Source: Rhizobium terrae (GTDB taxonomy: Bacteria > Pseudomonadota > Alphaproteobacteria > Rhizobiales > Rhizobiaceae). Taken from it: DNA of 64,000 bases. The position numbers and the translations under genes are program-made. This document shows positions 1 through 7,488 of this stretch, one piece after another. Where the stretch lies: positions 124,001 through 188,000 of the forward strand of contig NZ_QJKM01000011.1 in assembly GCF_003425685.1 (NCBI RefSeq), read 5' to 3'. Position 1 is the stretch's first letter. Every line of letters starts with the position of its first letter. Below the pieces are notes generated by a model. It was not told the DNA's origin and did no database searches. It saw only the letters and a list, made by a program, of their open reading frames with translations.

Positions 1-246
1 GGCGAGCTCTTCTGCGATATCGACGAACTGGCAGCCGCCGTAATAACGCTTGCCCGGATAACCTTCCGCATATTTGTTCGTCATGATCGAACCCTGGGCC
101 TCGAGTACGGCGCGCGAAACGATGTTTTCCGAAGCGATCAGCTCGATCTCGTGGCGCTGGCGACCCAGCTCCTTCTCGATCGCGCCAAAGATTTCCGGAT
201 CGGATTCGGCCAGCGGACGGGAGAAGAAGGCATCAGTGTTCGACAT
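1..246 (-). CDS. glyA: Serine hydroxymethyltransferase, N-terminal part (runs off window)
   Basis: Only the first 82 codons lie in the window; the gene continues past base 1. The product interconverts serine and glycine with tetrahydrofolate, a PLP enzyme of one-carbon metabolism in the cytoplasm. The visible N-terminus reads through the family hallmarks IELIASENIVS and MTNKYAEGYPGKRYYGG, which are highly conserved in GlyA. The start ATG at 244-246 is preceded on the minus strand by a good AGGAG site about 9 bases away. It lies downstream of the L,D-transpeptidase gene on the same strand, but a strong hairpin between them suggests separate transcription. Confidence 0.95.
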   Translation of the reverse strand, partial: MSNTDAFFSRPLAESDPEIFGAIEKELGRQRHEIELIASENIVSRAVLEAQGSIMTNKYAEGYPGKRYYGGCQFVDIAEELA

Positions 247-361
247 GTGCGAGGCTCCTCAAAAAGGGTGGGCATGCGATGTGGCGTCTTAGCGTTCCGG
301 CCACTCGAGGGCAATACGGGGAACGACATTTGCCAGCCGGAAGACGCGCCGCCCCGAGCCG

Positions 362-406
362 AAAACCAAAAGGCCGCACCCGGTATCAGGCGCGGCCTTG
401 GTTTTT
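362..406 (-). terminator. Rho-independent terminator after the L,D-transpeptidase gene
   Basis: A long hairpin pairs AAAACCAA..GGCCGC with GCGGCCTTGGTTTTT. It lies 18 bases past the stop of the L,D-transpeptidase gene and before glyA. It has A and T runs on both flanks, so it could act in either direction, but only the minus strand has a gene ending here. Confidence 0.8.
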
Positions 407-423
407 CGGAACCGGGGAGCTGC

Positions 424-1755
424 TTATTGCGGCAGCAGGTCGTCGTCGGCAGCGCCGGCCGGCTTCTCGATGCCGGTCGTGGTCTGGAGCGCCAGTTCCT
501 GGTTGCCGTCAAGCTGGTAGATATCGTCGCGGAACTGGACGACGCGGTCCCTTGCCGACCATGCCGTGATGTAGACGATATAGACCGGCACTTCCTGGGC
601 AAGCTTGATCGGGTTGTTCTGGCGGCTCGCGATGACGCGTTCGATCTCCTGGCGGGACCAGCCGGGCGTGTCGCGCAGCAGCCAGGTGATGAGGTCGCGG
701 ACGTTCTGGATGCGCATGCAGCCCGAGGATTCAAAGCGCATCAGCTTGTTGAACAGGCCCTGCTGGGGCGTGTCGTGCATGTATTCGTTGTTCGGATTGT
801 GGAAGTTGATCTTCGTGGACGCCATGGCGTTGATCTTGCCCGGGTCCTGCCGGAACATGAAGTTCGGCGCCTTCGGCGCGAACCAGTCGACCGTCTCCGG
901 CGCCACTTCATTGCCCTTGCCGTCGATCAGGCGGATGTTGTTGCGGGTGAGATAGGTCGGATCCTTGCGCATCAGCGGAACGATGTCCTTCTCGACGATC
1001 GAGCGCGGCGCCGTCCAATAAGGATTGAGGATGACCTCATAGATCTTCGAGTTGATAGCGTGCGTCGGGCGATCGATGCGGCCGACGACGGCGTTGGTGC
1101 GCAGCGCCACCCGGTCGTTTTCCACGGCCTCGACATAGGCGGCCGGGATGTTGACCATGACGTAGCGCGGGCTGAGATCGCCCGACATGGACTGCAGGCG
1201 CACAAGATTGGTCTGGAGCTGGCGAAGGCGCACATCGGCCGAAATGTTCATCGCCTTGATGGTATATTCGCCCATTACGCCGTCGGCGGGCAGACCGTGC
1301 CGGGCCTGGAAGCGCTTTACCGCGCCATCGACGTAACTATCGAACGAGGAAGACATGCCCGCCTCGCGCGGCAGGTCGCCGGCGATCATCAGGCGCTGGC
1401 GCAACTGCTGGACCGAGGGATCGACGGCGCCGAGGCGCAGGCGCTGCTGACCCGGATTGACCTCCGGCCAGCCGCCGTTCGCCACGATCTGCTGATAGTC
1501 GAGGATGGCCTGCTGGATATTGGCCGGACCGGCAGGACCGAGTACCGGATTGTTGGAAACGACGTTGACGGCGGTTCGCGAGGCGGCCTTGGCGTCGAAC
1601 TGGTCATCCCAGGTGCCGCGGCGCGGCGCATTGATCAGATCGTCCATGGCGTTCTGAGCGAATGCCGGCGCGGCCAAGGCGGCAGCGCCCGCGGAAACGG
1701 CCGTGCGGAGAAGCGCGCGGCGGGAAAGAACGTCAGATCCGATCTTCTTCGACAT
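424..1755 (-). CDS. L,D-transpeptidase with peptidoglycan-binding domain (YkuD family), Tat-exported
   Basis: Periplasmic enzyme expected to form 3-3 crosslinks or attach partners to peptidoglycan stem peptides. The 443-residue product starts with a twin-arginine signal (LSRRALLRTAVSAG, then AAPAFAQ), a putative peptidoglycan-binding region at about residues 137-170 (VKRFQARHGLPADGVMG), and a YkuD catalytic domain ending in the signature SSGCMRI, with Cys346 as nucleophile and His327 upstream. The ATG at 1755 puts the Tat motif at the N-terminus; an in-frame ATG at 1767 is possible. The regulator-like gene at 2502-3017 resembles LdtR, which is known in relatives to control such an enzyme, so the pair probably corresponds to ldtP/ldtR. 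Confidence 0.9.
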   Translation of the reverse strand: MSKKIGSDVLSRRALLRTAVSAGAAALAAPAFAQNAMDDLINAPRRGTWDDQFDAKAASRTAVNVVSNNPVLGPAGPANIQQAILDYQQIVANGGWPEVNPGQQRLRLGAVDPSVQQLRQRLMIAGDLPREAGMSSSFDSYVDGAVKRFQARHGLPADGVMGEYTIKAMNISADVRLRQLQTNLVRLQSMSGDLSPRYVMVNIPAAYVEAVENDRVALRTNAVVGRIDRPTHAINSKIYEVILNPYWTAPRSIVEKDIVPLMRKDPTYLTRNNIRLIDGKGNEVAPETVDWFAPKAPNFMFRQDPGKINAMASTKINFHNPNNEYMHDTPQQGLFNKLMRFESSGCMRIQNVRDLITWLLRDTPGWSRQEIERVIASRQNNPIKLAQEVPVYIVYITAWSARDRVVQFRDDIYQLDGNQELALQTTTGIEKPAGAADDDLLPQ

Positions 1756-2064
1756 CACAATATCCATCTGGTCCCGAGCATCACCAACGACGCCTACAGG
1801 GATATGGTTAACAAACGCGTCAAAGCAACGCGCGGCGGCCGGCGGTTCGTCGTCATCGCAATGTCGCAAAAGCGCGGATTCCGCCAGCCCGTTTCATCCA
1901 GCCGGTCCCATAGCAATATGGCCAATTCGTGTCAGGTATCGTCGCGTCACAAAGCCGTGTTGGTATGTGATTTTTTTGCGCCTGTGGCGTTCGCACCGCG
2001 AGGCAAGCTTCAAGCAAGAAGCCTAAATTAGAAGCGCTGCCGATAATCTTACGAGGGGAACTTC
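1756..2064. other. Intergenic region upstream of the L,D-transpeptidase gene
   Basis: This 309-base stretch separates the L,D-transpeptidase start from a small plus-strand reading frame. It should hold the transpeptidase promoter. I see a GTTAAC palindrome near 1806 and a T-rich tract near 1970-1977, but no clear operator, RNA gene or terminator. The open frames crossing it have no supporting start site or family match. Confidence 0.5.
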
Positions 2065-2265
2065 ATGCAGTGGCGGCCGATATCGAGTCTGACTCCCGGT
2101 AAGCTCGCCTTCCTGCTCTTCGATCACATGCAAAGCGCGCAATGGGTCGGTTATGTCGATGAAGACGGCGTGTGCTTGTGGCCCGAGAAAGTTCGAGGGC
2201 TGCGCCCAACCGTATGGCAGGACGTCATGGGGGATCTGACACGCCCGAGGGTGGCCGGCGAGTGA
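2065..2265 (+). CDS. Small hypothetical protein (66 aa)
   Basis: I do not recognise this protein. The support is a near-ideal ribosome binding site (GAGGGGAA, four bases before ATG), a compact 66-residue frame with balanced composition (GYVDEDGVCLWPEKVRGLRP), and its location in an otherwise empty gap between the L,D-transpeptidase gene and ldtR. It has no signal peptide or membrane segment. An inverted repeat follows 22 bases after the stop. It could be a genuine small protein of the ldt locus or a chance frame; comparative conservation would decide. Confidence 0.5.
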   Translation: MQWRPISSLTPGKLAFLLFDHMQSAQWVGYVDEDGVCLWPEKVRGLRPTVWQDVMGDLTRPRVAGE

Positions 2266-2286
2266 AGCTGACCGACATACAAATGA

Positions 2287-2320
2287 GCGTAACGGCGCGT
2301 ATTTCTACGCCCCGTTACGC
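2287..2320. repeat. Near-perfect 15-bp inverted repeat
   Basis: The arms GCGTAACGGCGCGTA and TACGCCCCGTTACGC pair at 14 of 15 positions around a TTTC loop. There is no T-run on either side, so it is not a classic terminator. It may be a transcript-end hairpin for the small gene at 2065, a palindromic repeat element, or a binding site. Confidence 0.7.
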
Positions 2321-2501
2321 CCTTGCGCACCACGTGATGACTGGAGGTTCTTCAGTGTCCGCAAGCCTGGTGGATCAGGTTTCATCGCTTCGGCGCATGG
2401 TGGCGCGGTCGGGGCGAATTTCCCGCACCGTTGCGCAACCGCAAGGCTCTTTCCGGCCTTTTCACGCCGCTTTGTTTCTTCCCAAGTATCTGTAATCGCT
2501 T

Positions 2502-3017
2502 CTAGAGGCGATACAGGATCTGGTCGTTCCAGAAGCGGTCGAGACGCTGCAGCAGCTTGTTCATCTGCGTGAAGTCGCTTTCGGCGATTCCGCCGACCTT
2601 TTCGATCGAGCCGATATGGCGCTCGTAGAGCTTGGCGACCGTTTCGGCGATCTCCTGACCATCCGGGGTCAGGCTGATGCGGACCGAGCGACGGTCGATG
2701 CGCGAACGCTGGTGGTTGATGAAGCCCAGATCGACCAGCTTCTTGACGTTGTAGGAGACGTTGGAGCCGAGGTAATAACCGCGGGAGCGCAGTTCGCCGG
2801 CCGTCAGTTCCGAATTGCCGATGTTGAAGAGAAGAAGCGCCTGGACGGCGTTGACGTCGTCGCGGCCCTGGCGGTCGAACTCATCCTTGATCACATCGAG
2901 AAGACGGCGATGCAGGCGCTCGACCAGATGCAGCGACTCCAGATAAAGAGCGCGAATGGTTTCTTCATGCGGATCTGCTACTGCCGGTGCCGCCTGCGGC
3001 TTCAGTTTCGTGTTCAT
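2502..3017 (-). CDS. ldtR: MarR-family transcriptional regulator LdtR
   Basis: A 171-residue winged-helix regulator. The core runs through NAVQALLLFNIG, the helix-turn-helix LTAGELRSRGYYLGSNVSYN and the wing SRIDRRSVRISLTPDG, then a long dimerisation helix. This matches my memory of LdtR, the regulator first described in Liberibacter and Sinorhizobium as controlling an L,D-transpeptidase and stress tolerance. The nearby transpeptidase gene supports the call. Two consecutive ATGs occur (3018-3020 and 3015-3017); the second was chosen because GAGG lies 8 bases ahead of it. A CtrA-like box lies about 100 bases upstream. Confidence 0.85.
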   Translation of the reverse strand: MNTKLKPQAAPAVADPHEETIRALYLESLHLVERLHRRLLDVIKDEFDRQGRDDVNAVQALLLFNIGNSELTAGELRSRGYYLGSNVSYNVKKLVDLGFINHQRSRIDRRSVRISLTPDGQEIAETVAKLYERHIGSIEKVGGIAESDFTQMNKLLQRLDRFWNDQILYRL

Positions 3018-3116
3018 CATGACTGCCTCACTCTGTTTGTTTGGCGGTGTTTGTTTTCTTCCCGCCTTGAGACAGACACTATCCAATACGCATAAAATTC
3101 GACTTAAAACATAGGC

Positions 3117-3132
3117 TTAACAATAGCTTAAC
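3117..3132 (-). promoter_or_regulatory. CtrA-like box upstream of ldtR
   Basis: The sequence TTAACAATAGCTTAAC is an exact match to TTAA-N7-TTAAC, the binding consensus of the cell-cycle regulator CtrA in alphaproteobacteria. It sits about 100 bases before the ldtR start, in a short AT-richer tract. Its function here is inferred only. Confidence 0.5.
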
Positions 3133-3233
3133 GGATACCGTCGAACTCCTGCCGCCGGTCGCCGGCTATGGAGCCGCGCACTTCCTCCCCTTTAAAATCA
3201 ATGGGTTATCGGTGGAATTTTGACGGAACTCAG

Positions 3234-3256
3234 CCCTGAAAGCTTTAATTTCAGGG
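3234..3256 (-). terminator. Hairpin overlapping the stop of the DUF6163 gene
   Basis: Perfect 8-bp arms CCCTGAAA and TTTCAGGG surround a 7-base loop. The right arm contains the stop codon of the gene at 3251-3688. There is no strong T-run after it, so it may stabilise the 3' end rather than terminate alone. Confidence 0.45.
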
Positions 3257-3688
3257 TAAATCAATCCTTACCTGCTCCGCTTTCCGGCGCGCTTCGAGCC
3301 ATAAAGAGAGGCGGAAAACCACGTAAAGCGCAGCAACAAGACCGTGCATCAGGGGAACGAGACGGTTGAAACCGAATATCTGCGGCCAGACCATGTACAT
3401 CAGGACCTGCGAGATCGCGGCGATCGCCCACAGCACGGGTCCCCAGGAAACGGTCAGCCAGAGGCCGAGCGAGACGACGGGGAAAAGCACCGCCAGCGAA
3501 GAGGCCGCCACCTTCCAGGGCAGGTTCAGAAGGTCGAAGCGCGCCTGGCCGTTCAGCGAATAACCGACCAGCATGGCCCAATATTGCAGGCCGAACCAGA
3601 AACAGGCGACCGCGATCATCCGGAGGAAGATCACGTAGAGGATTTCGGTCAGCGTGCGTTTCGGCACTGCAGGTGAATCGGGTTCCAT
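3251..3688 (-). CDS. Small integral membrane protein (DUF6163-like)
   Basis: A 145-residue protein with four predicted transmembrane segments: IFLRMIAVACFWFGLQYW, an Ala/Leu/Val stretch around SSLAVLFPVVSLGLWLTV, VLWAIAAISQVLMYMVW, and MHGLVAALYVVFRLSLWL. It resembles the uncharacterised DUF6163 proteins of Rhizobiales; function is unknown. The ATG at 3688 gives a short polar N-terminus before the first helix; the ribosome site there is weak. The open frame extends upstream, but over the antisense of the cupin gene, so the longer form is unlikely. It is divergent from the cupin gene. Confidence 0.75.
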   Translation of the reverse strand: MEPDSPAVPKRTLTEILYVIFLRMIAVACFWFGLQYWAMLVGYSLNGQARFDLLNLPWKVAASSLAVLFPVVSLGLWLTVSWGPVLWAIAAISQVLMYMVWPQIFGFNRLVPLMHGLVAALYVVFRLSLWLEARRKAEQVRIDLP

Positions 3689-3799
3689 GGCAACACCATA
3701 TCGAGGAGCAACACCGCTTGCCAGTGCGCGAGTGCACGATCGTTCAAGAGACCACGGCTTCGACCTGCTAGGGCTTCCCCACCAACCATAGGAGCACGC

Positions 3800-4195
3800 A
3801 TGACCGACAGTGACGTTCCGCACGTTCCGATCACCCTCGCCCCGATCAACCTCGCCGAGAAGCTGAATCGCATTCCTGATTTCTGGCAGCCGCGCGTCGT
3901 CGCCGAAATGAACGACTACCAGTTCAAGCTTGTCCGCATCGAAGGCGATTTCATCTGGCACGATCACCCGGAAACGGACGAGACCTTCATCGTCCTGGAC
4001 GGCTGTCTGCGCATCGATTTCCGGGACGGTTCGGTGCAAATCGGCCCCGGTGAGATGTTCGTCGTACCCAAGGGCGTCGAACACAAGCCGTTTGCGGAAA
4101 GAGAGGTGAGGATGATGCTGATCGAACCGCGCGGCACCCTGAATACCGGCCACGAAGGCGGCGAACGGACTGCGCGGAACGACGTCTGGATCTAG
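3800..4195 (+). CDS. Cupin-domain protein
   Basis: A 131-residue single-domain cupin. The metal-binding motifs are visible: FIWHDHPETDETFIVLDG (His-X-His with downstream Glu) and GEMFVVPKGVEHKPF (distal His). It resembles mannose-6-phosphate isomerase-like cupins found widely in rhizobia; no substrate can be assigned. Translation starts 3 bases after AGGAGCACGC. It precedes hemB on the same strand by 87 bases; whether they share a transcript is not clear. Confidence 0.85.
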   Translation: MTDSDVPHVPITLAPINLAEKLNRIPDFWQPRVVAEMNDYQFKLVRIEGDFIWHDHPETDETFIVLDGCLRIDFRDGSVQIGPGEMFVVPKGVEHKPFAEREVRMMLIEPRGTLNTGHEGGERTARNDVWI

Positions 4196-4282
4196 AGCCA
4201 CTGCGGCGATCCCTCCCATTCATAAAGAACGCGTGCCATGCTAATGAGCGCGCAATCACGAAGGAATGGAGGCACCAGACCC

Positions 4283-5293
4283 ATGGACAAGACGCATCTG
4301 GTCGACGAGATCACCGGTCACCGCCGCATGCGGCGCAACCGCAAGGCAGACTGGACGCGCAGGCTCGTCCAGGAGAGCCGGCTGACGGTGGACGACCTCA
4401 TCTGGCCGATCTTCATCGTGCCCGGCGCCGGCATCGTCGATCCGATCGCCGCCATGCCCGGCGTCAGCCGGATGAGCGTCGACAAGGCGGTGGAAGCGGT
4501 GAAAGAAGCCGCCGACCTCGGCATTCCGGCGATCGCCACCTTCCCCGACATCGAGATGGAACTGCGCGACGAGACCGGCTCGAACAGTCTCGTCGCCAAC
4601 AACCTGATCAATCAGGCGACCGCCGCGTTCAAGAAGGCCGTGCCGAATATCGGCATCATCACCGACGTGGCGCTCGATCCCTTCACCAGCCACGGCCATG
4701 ACGGCATCCTGCGCGACGGCATCATCGTCAACGACGAGACGGTCGATCAGATCGTCAGGGCCGCCGTGATGCAGGCCGACGCCGGCGCCGACATCATCGC
4801 GCCCTCGGAAATGATGGACGGCCGCATCGGCGCCATCCGCCGGGCGCTCGACGCCAGCGGCCATCAGGATGTCGGCATCATGTCCTATGCGACGAAATTC
4901 TCGTCCGGCTTCTACGGGCCGTATCGCGAGGCGATCAATACCAGCGGGCTGCTCAAGGGCGACAAGAACAGCTATTACATCTCGCCGGCCAACGGCACCG
5001 AGGCAGTGCGCGACGCGGCGCTCGACGTCGAGGAAGGCGCCGACATGCTGATGGTCAAGCCGGGCATCGCCTATCTCGACATCTGCTGGCGCATCAAGGA
5101 AGCCTTCGGCCTGCCGACCTTCGCCTACCAGGTGTCGGGCGAATATACCCAGATCAAGGCGGCGGCGATGAACGGCTGGATCGACGGCGACCGGATCATG
5201 ATGGAGACGCTGCTCTGCTTCAAACGGGCCGGCTGCGACGGCATTCTCACCTATTTCGCGCCCGAGGTGGCGAAAAAGCTTGCAAAGGCATAG
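4283..5293 (+). CDS. hemB: Delta-aminolevulinic acid dehydratase (porphobilinogen synthase)
   Basis: Condenses two 5-aminolevulinate molecules to porphobilinogen, the second step of tetrapyrrole (haem, B12) synthesis, in the cytoplasm. The 336-residue length is typical. Family markers include RMRRNRKADWTRRLVQE at the N-terminus, the Schiff-base lysine regions MSYATKFSSGFYGPYR and MLMVKPGIAYLD, and YQVSGEY near the C-terminus. The start at 4283 (MDKTHLVDEITGHRR) is preceded by GGAGG; an upstream in-frame ATG at 4238 would add 15 residues not expected for the family. Confidence 0.97.
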   Translation: MDKTHLVDEITGHRRMRRNRKADWTRRLVQESRLTVDDLIWPIFIVPGAGIVDPIAAMPGVSRMSVDKAVEAVKEAADLGIPAIATFPDIEMELRDETGSNSLVANNLINQATAAFKKAVPNIGIITDVALDPFTSHGHDGILRDGIIVNDETVDQIVRAAVMQADAGADIIAPSEMMDGRIGAIRRALDASGHQDVGIMSYATKFSSGFYGPYREAINTSGLLKGDKNSYYISPANGTEAVRDAALDVEEGADMLMVKPGIAYLDICWRIKEAFGLPTFAYQVSGEYTQIKAAAMNGWIDGDRIMMETLLCFKRAGCDGILTYFAPEVAKKLAKA

Positions 5294-5466
5294 GCTCGGA
5301 AGAGCCATGGCCGAGCGCATGGCTGCCCTTTTCCGCAAAATCGCGGCGGGTCGCGTGCCCGCCGAGAGGCAGGCGGGGCGCGGTACGTTGCAATATGACG
5401 ATGGGGCCATTTGATTTCCGGCTATCTCCACACCATTTACTGGTGAGACCCAAGGAGAACCCACCG

Positions 5467-5925
5467 ATGAGCCTCGACCGCAACCCTACCTATGCCGCAC
5501 CGGACGACTGGCGCGCCTATAGCGGCGTGCTCTCACGCCGGGTCTTCGCCTTCATCATCGACTACCTGATCGTGCTCCTGCTCTGCATTCCGGCGGCGGT
5601 GGTGGTTTTCTTCCTCGGCATCATCACGCTTGGCCTCGGCTTCATGCTTTATCCGGTCCTGTTCGTGGTGGTCGCGCTTCTCTATTTCGGCCTCACGCTC
5701 GGCGGACCTGCCCAGGCTTCTCTCGGCATGCGCTCCATGGGCATCGCCATGATGCGGCTCGACGGCCGGCGGATCGATTTCCTCACCGCCGTCGCGCATA
5801 CGGTGATCTTCTGGATCATCAACTCGGTGCTGACGCCGCTGATTCTGCTTGCCGGCCTGTTCATCGAGCGCTCGCGTCTGGTCCACGACCTGCTTCTCGG
5901 CACAGTCGTGGTCCGCACGGCCTGA
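5467..5925 (+). CDS. RDD-family membrane protein
   Basis: A 152-residue inner-membrane protein with the RDD domain: RRVFAFIIDYLIVLLL (Arg and Asp in the first helix), a second hydrophobic pair LGIITLGLGFMLYPVLF, the motif GGPAQASLGMRSMGI, and a final helix with the terminal RSRLVHDLLLGTVVV. The biochemical role of the family is poorly defined; transport or envelope stress functions have been suggested. The start at 5467 follows AAGGAG. It lies between hemB and bpt, an arrangement I associate with Rhizobiaceae. Confidence 0.9.
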   Translation: MSLDRNPTYAAPDDWRAYSGVLSRRVFAFIIDYLIVLLLCIPAAVVVFFLGIITLGLGFMLYPVLFVVVALLYFGLTLGGPAQASLGMRSMGIAMMRLDGRRIDFLTAVAHTVIFWIINSVLTPLILLAGLFIERSRLVHDLLLGTVVVRTA

Positions 5926-6062
5926 CGATCACGTCGCCGCACGATACTGGCGGAAAGTTTATCGGCAAAGCCATGCTGCCCACCGCAGCATATGGTTGAC
6001 GTTTTACTTTTATGCGCCATGGTATGACATTTCGACACCAAAGACGGGACCACCGCGACGCA

Positions 6063-6824
6063 ATGAACACCCAGGCAACGCCCTCACCGCAGTTTTATCT
6101 GACGGCTCCGGCAGTTTGTCCCTATCTCCCGGGTGAAATGGAGCGCAAAGTCTTCACCCACCTGGTCGGTCCGCGCGCCGCCGAGATGAACGACCTGCTA
6201 ACCCAGGGCGGCTTCCGCCGTTCCCAGAACATCGCCTATCGGCCGGCCTGCGAATCGTGCCGAGCCTGCATTTCGGTGCGTATCCTCGCCAACGAATTCG
6301 AACCGGCCCGCTCCATGAAACGGGTTCTGGCCGCCAATCGGGACATCGTCTCGACCATCTATCCGGCCCAGCCCTCCACCGAGCAATTTTCCCTTTTCCG
6401 CCGTTATCTCGACGACCGCCACCAAAGGGGCGGCATGTCCGACATGTCGGCGCTCGACTATGCGATCATGGTGGAGGACACGCATGTCAACACCCGCATC
6501 ATCGAATACCGCGAGCGGGTGCCGGGATCGGGCATCAGTGCGGAGCCGAAGGGTGAACTGCTCGCCGTCGCACTCACCGACATGATGAGCGACGGACTTT
6601 CGATGGTCTATTCCTTCTTCAATTCCGGGCTCGAGAAACGTTCGCTCGGCACCTACATGATCCTCGACCACATCCATCGCACCCAGACGCTCGGCCTGCC
6701 GCATGTCTATCTCGGCTATTGGGTCAAGGGATCGTCGAAGATGGGATACAAGACCCGTTTTCAGCCGCAGGAGCACCTGACGCCGCGGGGCTGGGAGCGG
6801 TTTGATCCCGAGAAGGATGGCTAA
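6063..6824 (+). CDS. bpt: Aspartate/glutamate leucyltransferase (N-end rule aminoacyltransferase)
   Basis: Transfers an amino acid from aminoacyl-tRNA to proteins with N-terminal Asp or Glu, marking them for ClpAP via the bacterial N-end rule. The 253-residue protein has the N-terminal Cys cluster YRPACESCRACISVRI and the C-terminal motif YLGYWVKGSSKMGYKTRFQP found in the Ate/Bpt family. Older annotations call it arginyl-tRNA-protein transferase; the bacterial family members tested transfer leucine. The ATG at 6063 (MNTQATPSPQFYL) was chosen because the family begins just before QFYLT; an upstream in-frame ATG at 6012 is less likely. Confidence 0.92.
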   Translation: MNTQATPSPQFYLTAPAVCPYLPGEMERKVFTHLVGPRAAEMNDLLTQGGFRRSQNIAYRPACESCRACISVRILANEFEPARSMKRVLAANRDIVSTIYPAQPSTEQFSLFRRYLDDRHQRGGMSDMSALDYAIMVEDTHVNTRIIEYRERVPGSGISAEPKGELLAVALTDMMSDGLSMVYSFFNSGLEKRSLGTYMILDHIHRTQTLGLPHVYLGYWVKGSSKMGYKTRFQPQEHLTPRGWERFDPEKDG

Positions 6825-6826
6825 CG

Positions 6827-6855
6827 TTGCACGCGGGCGCCCCTTATGTTATAAC
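6827..6855 (+). promoter_or_regulatory. Sigma-70-type promoter of the AbrB/Doc module
   Basis: TTGCAC (6827-6832) and TATAAC (6850-6855) are separated by exactly 17 bases, close to the housekeeping consensus. Transcription would start near 6862, about 19 bases before the antitoxin ATG. The -35 lies immediately after the bpt stop codon, so the module carries its own promoter. Confidence 0.6.
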
Positions 6856-6867
6856 CTTGTTGCAACA
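6848..6867. promoter_or_regulatory. Two adjacent palindromes, likely antitoxin operator
   Basis: GTTATAAC (6848-6855) overlaps the -10 element and TGTTGCAACA (6858-6867) covers the likely start site. Both are perfect palindromes. Type II antitoxins with AbrB-like domains repress their own promoters at such sites, so this is a candidate autoregulatory operator. Confidence 0.5.
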
Positions 6868-6880
6868 TGAGGATTAAATT

Positions 6881-7102
6881 ATGAACGCCACCATCCGAAA
6901 GATTGGCAATTCCGAAGGCATTATCATCCCTAAAGAAGTCTTGGACCGCATGGGTCTGAAGGCCGGCGACACGGTCGAAATCCGTGAGGAGAACGGTAAT
7001 ATTGCGCTGATCCCGGAACAAGCTGACCTCGCCGAGCAACTTAAAGCAGCGCGGCTTGGCATGGAAAAATACCGTGTCGCTCTCCGGGAACTCGCCAAGT
7101 GA
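6881..7102 (+). CDS. AbrB/MazE-type antitoxin
   Basis: A 73-residue-class swapped-hairpin DNA-binding antitoxin. The AbrB core is clear: IRKIGNSEGIIIPKEVLDRM, LKAGDTVEIREENGNI, IALIPEQ. The C-terminal tail (EQLKAARLGMEKYRVALREL) is the sort that wraps a toxin. It overlaps the downstream doc-like gene by four bases, so the two are translationally coupled. Base composition is less GC-rich than in the neighbouring bpt and parC, consistent with acquisition. AGGATTAAATT precedes the ATG. Confidence 0.92.
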   Translation: MNATIRKIGNSEGIIIPKEVLDRMGLKAGDTVEIREENGNIALIPEQADLAEQLKAARLGMEKYRVALRELAK

Positions 7103-7488
7103 GGACCATCAAATGGCTTTCACGGCAAGCCATCGAAATTATTCATCGAGAGCAATTGGCTGAGCATGGCGGCTTACCTGGCCTCAAGGACGAAAATGCC
7201 TTGGAGGCCGCGCTTGCCCGCCCTCTTCATAAAAACGCCTATGGGGAAGAAGACATCTTCCTCCTTGCTGCCGCTTATCTCTATGGCTTTGCTCGCAACC
7301 ATCCTTTTTCGGATGGCAACAAGCGCACAGCTTACCTAGCCGCATTCACCTTTTTGGTCATAAACGGCTACCTCATCGAGGCCACACAAGCAGAAGTCAT
7401 CGAGTTCGTTCTCGCCGTAGCAGCCGGCGAGATCGACGAGGAAGGTGCTACGCGTTTCCTGCGCGATCACACCGTTCCTCTCACCTGA
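7099..7488 (+). CDS. doc: Death-on-curing (Doc/Fic family) toxin
   Basis: A 129-residue Fic-fold toxin. The catalytic loop NHPFSDGNKRTAYLAAFTFL matches the Doc motif HxFx(D/N)(A/G)NKR. Known Doc proteins phosphorylate elongation factor EF-Tu and stop translation; the same activity is inferred here. It starts with GTG overlapping the antitoxin stop and ends immediately before the convergent parC stop (7489), with no gap. Pairing of an AbrB-type antitoxin with Doc differs from the Phd-Doc pair of phage P1 but is seen in chromosomes. The motif appears intact, so the module looks active. Confidence 0.93.
   Translation: MRTIKWLSRQAIEIIHREQLAEHGGLPGLKDENALEAALARPLHKNAYGEEDIFLLAAAYLYGFARNHPFSDGNKRTAYLAAFTFLVINGYLIEATQAEVIEFVLAVAAGEIDEEGATRFLRDHTVPLT

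Noticed and set aside
247..361. Glycine riboswitch or other structured leader before glyA
   Set aside because: The leader is short and lacks the paired-aptamer core; only a terminator hairpin was seen.
2283..2495. 70-codon frame after the small gene at 2065
   Set aside because: It begins inside the inverted repeat, has no ribosome site of note and reads as random Ser/Arg-rich text.
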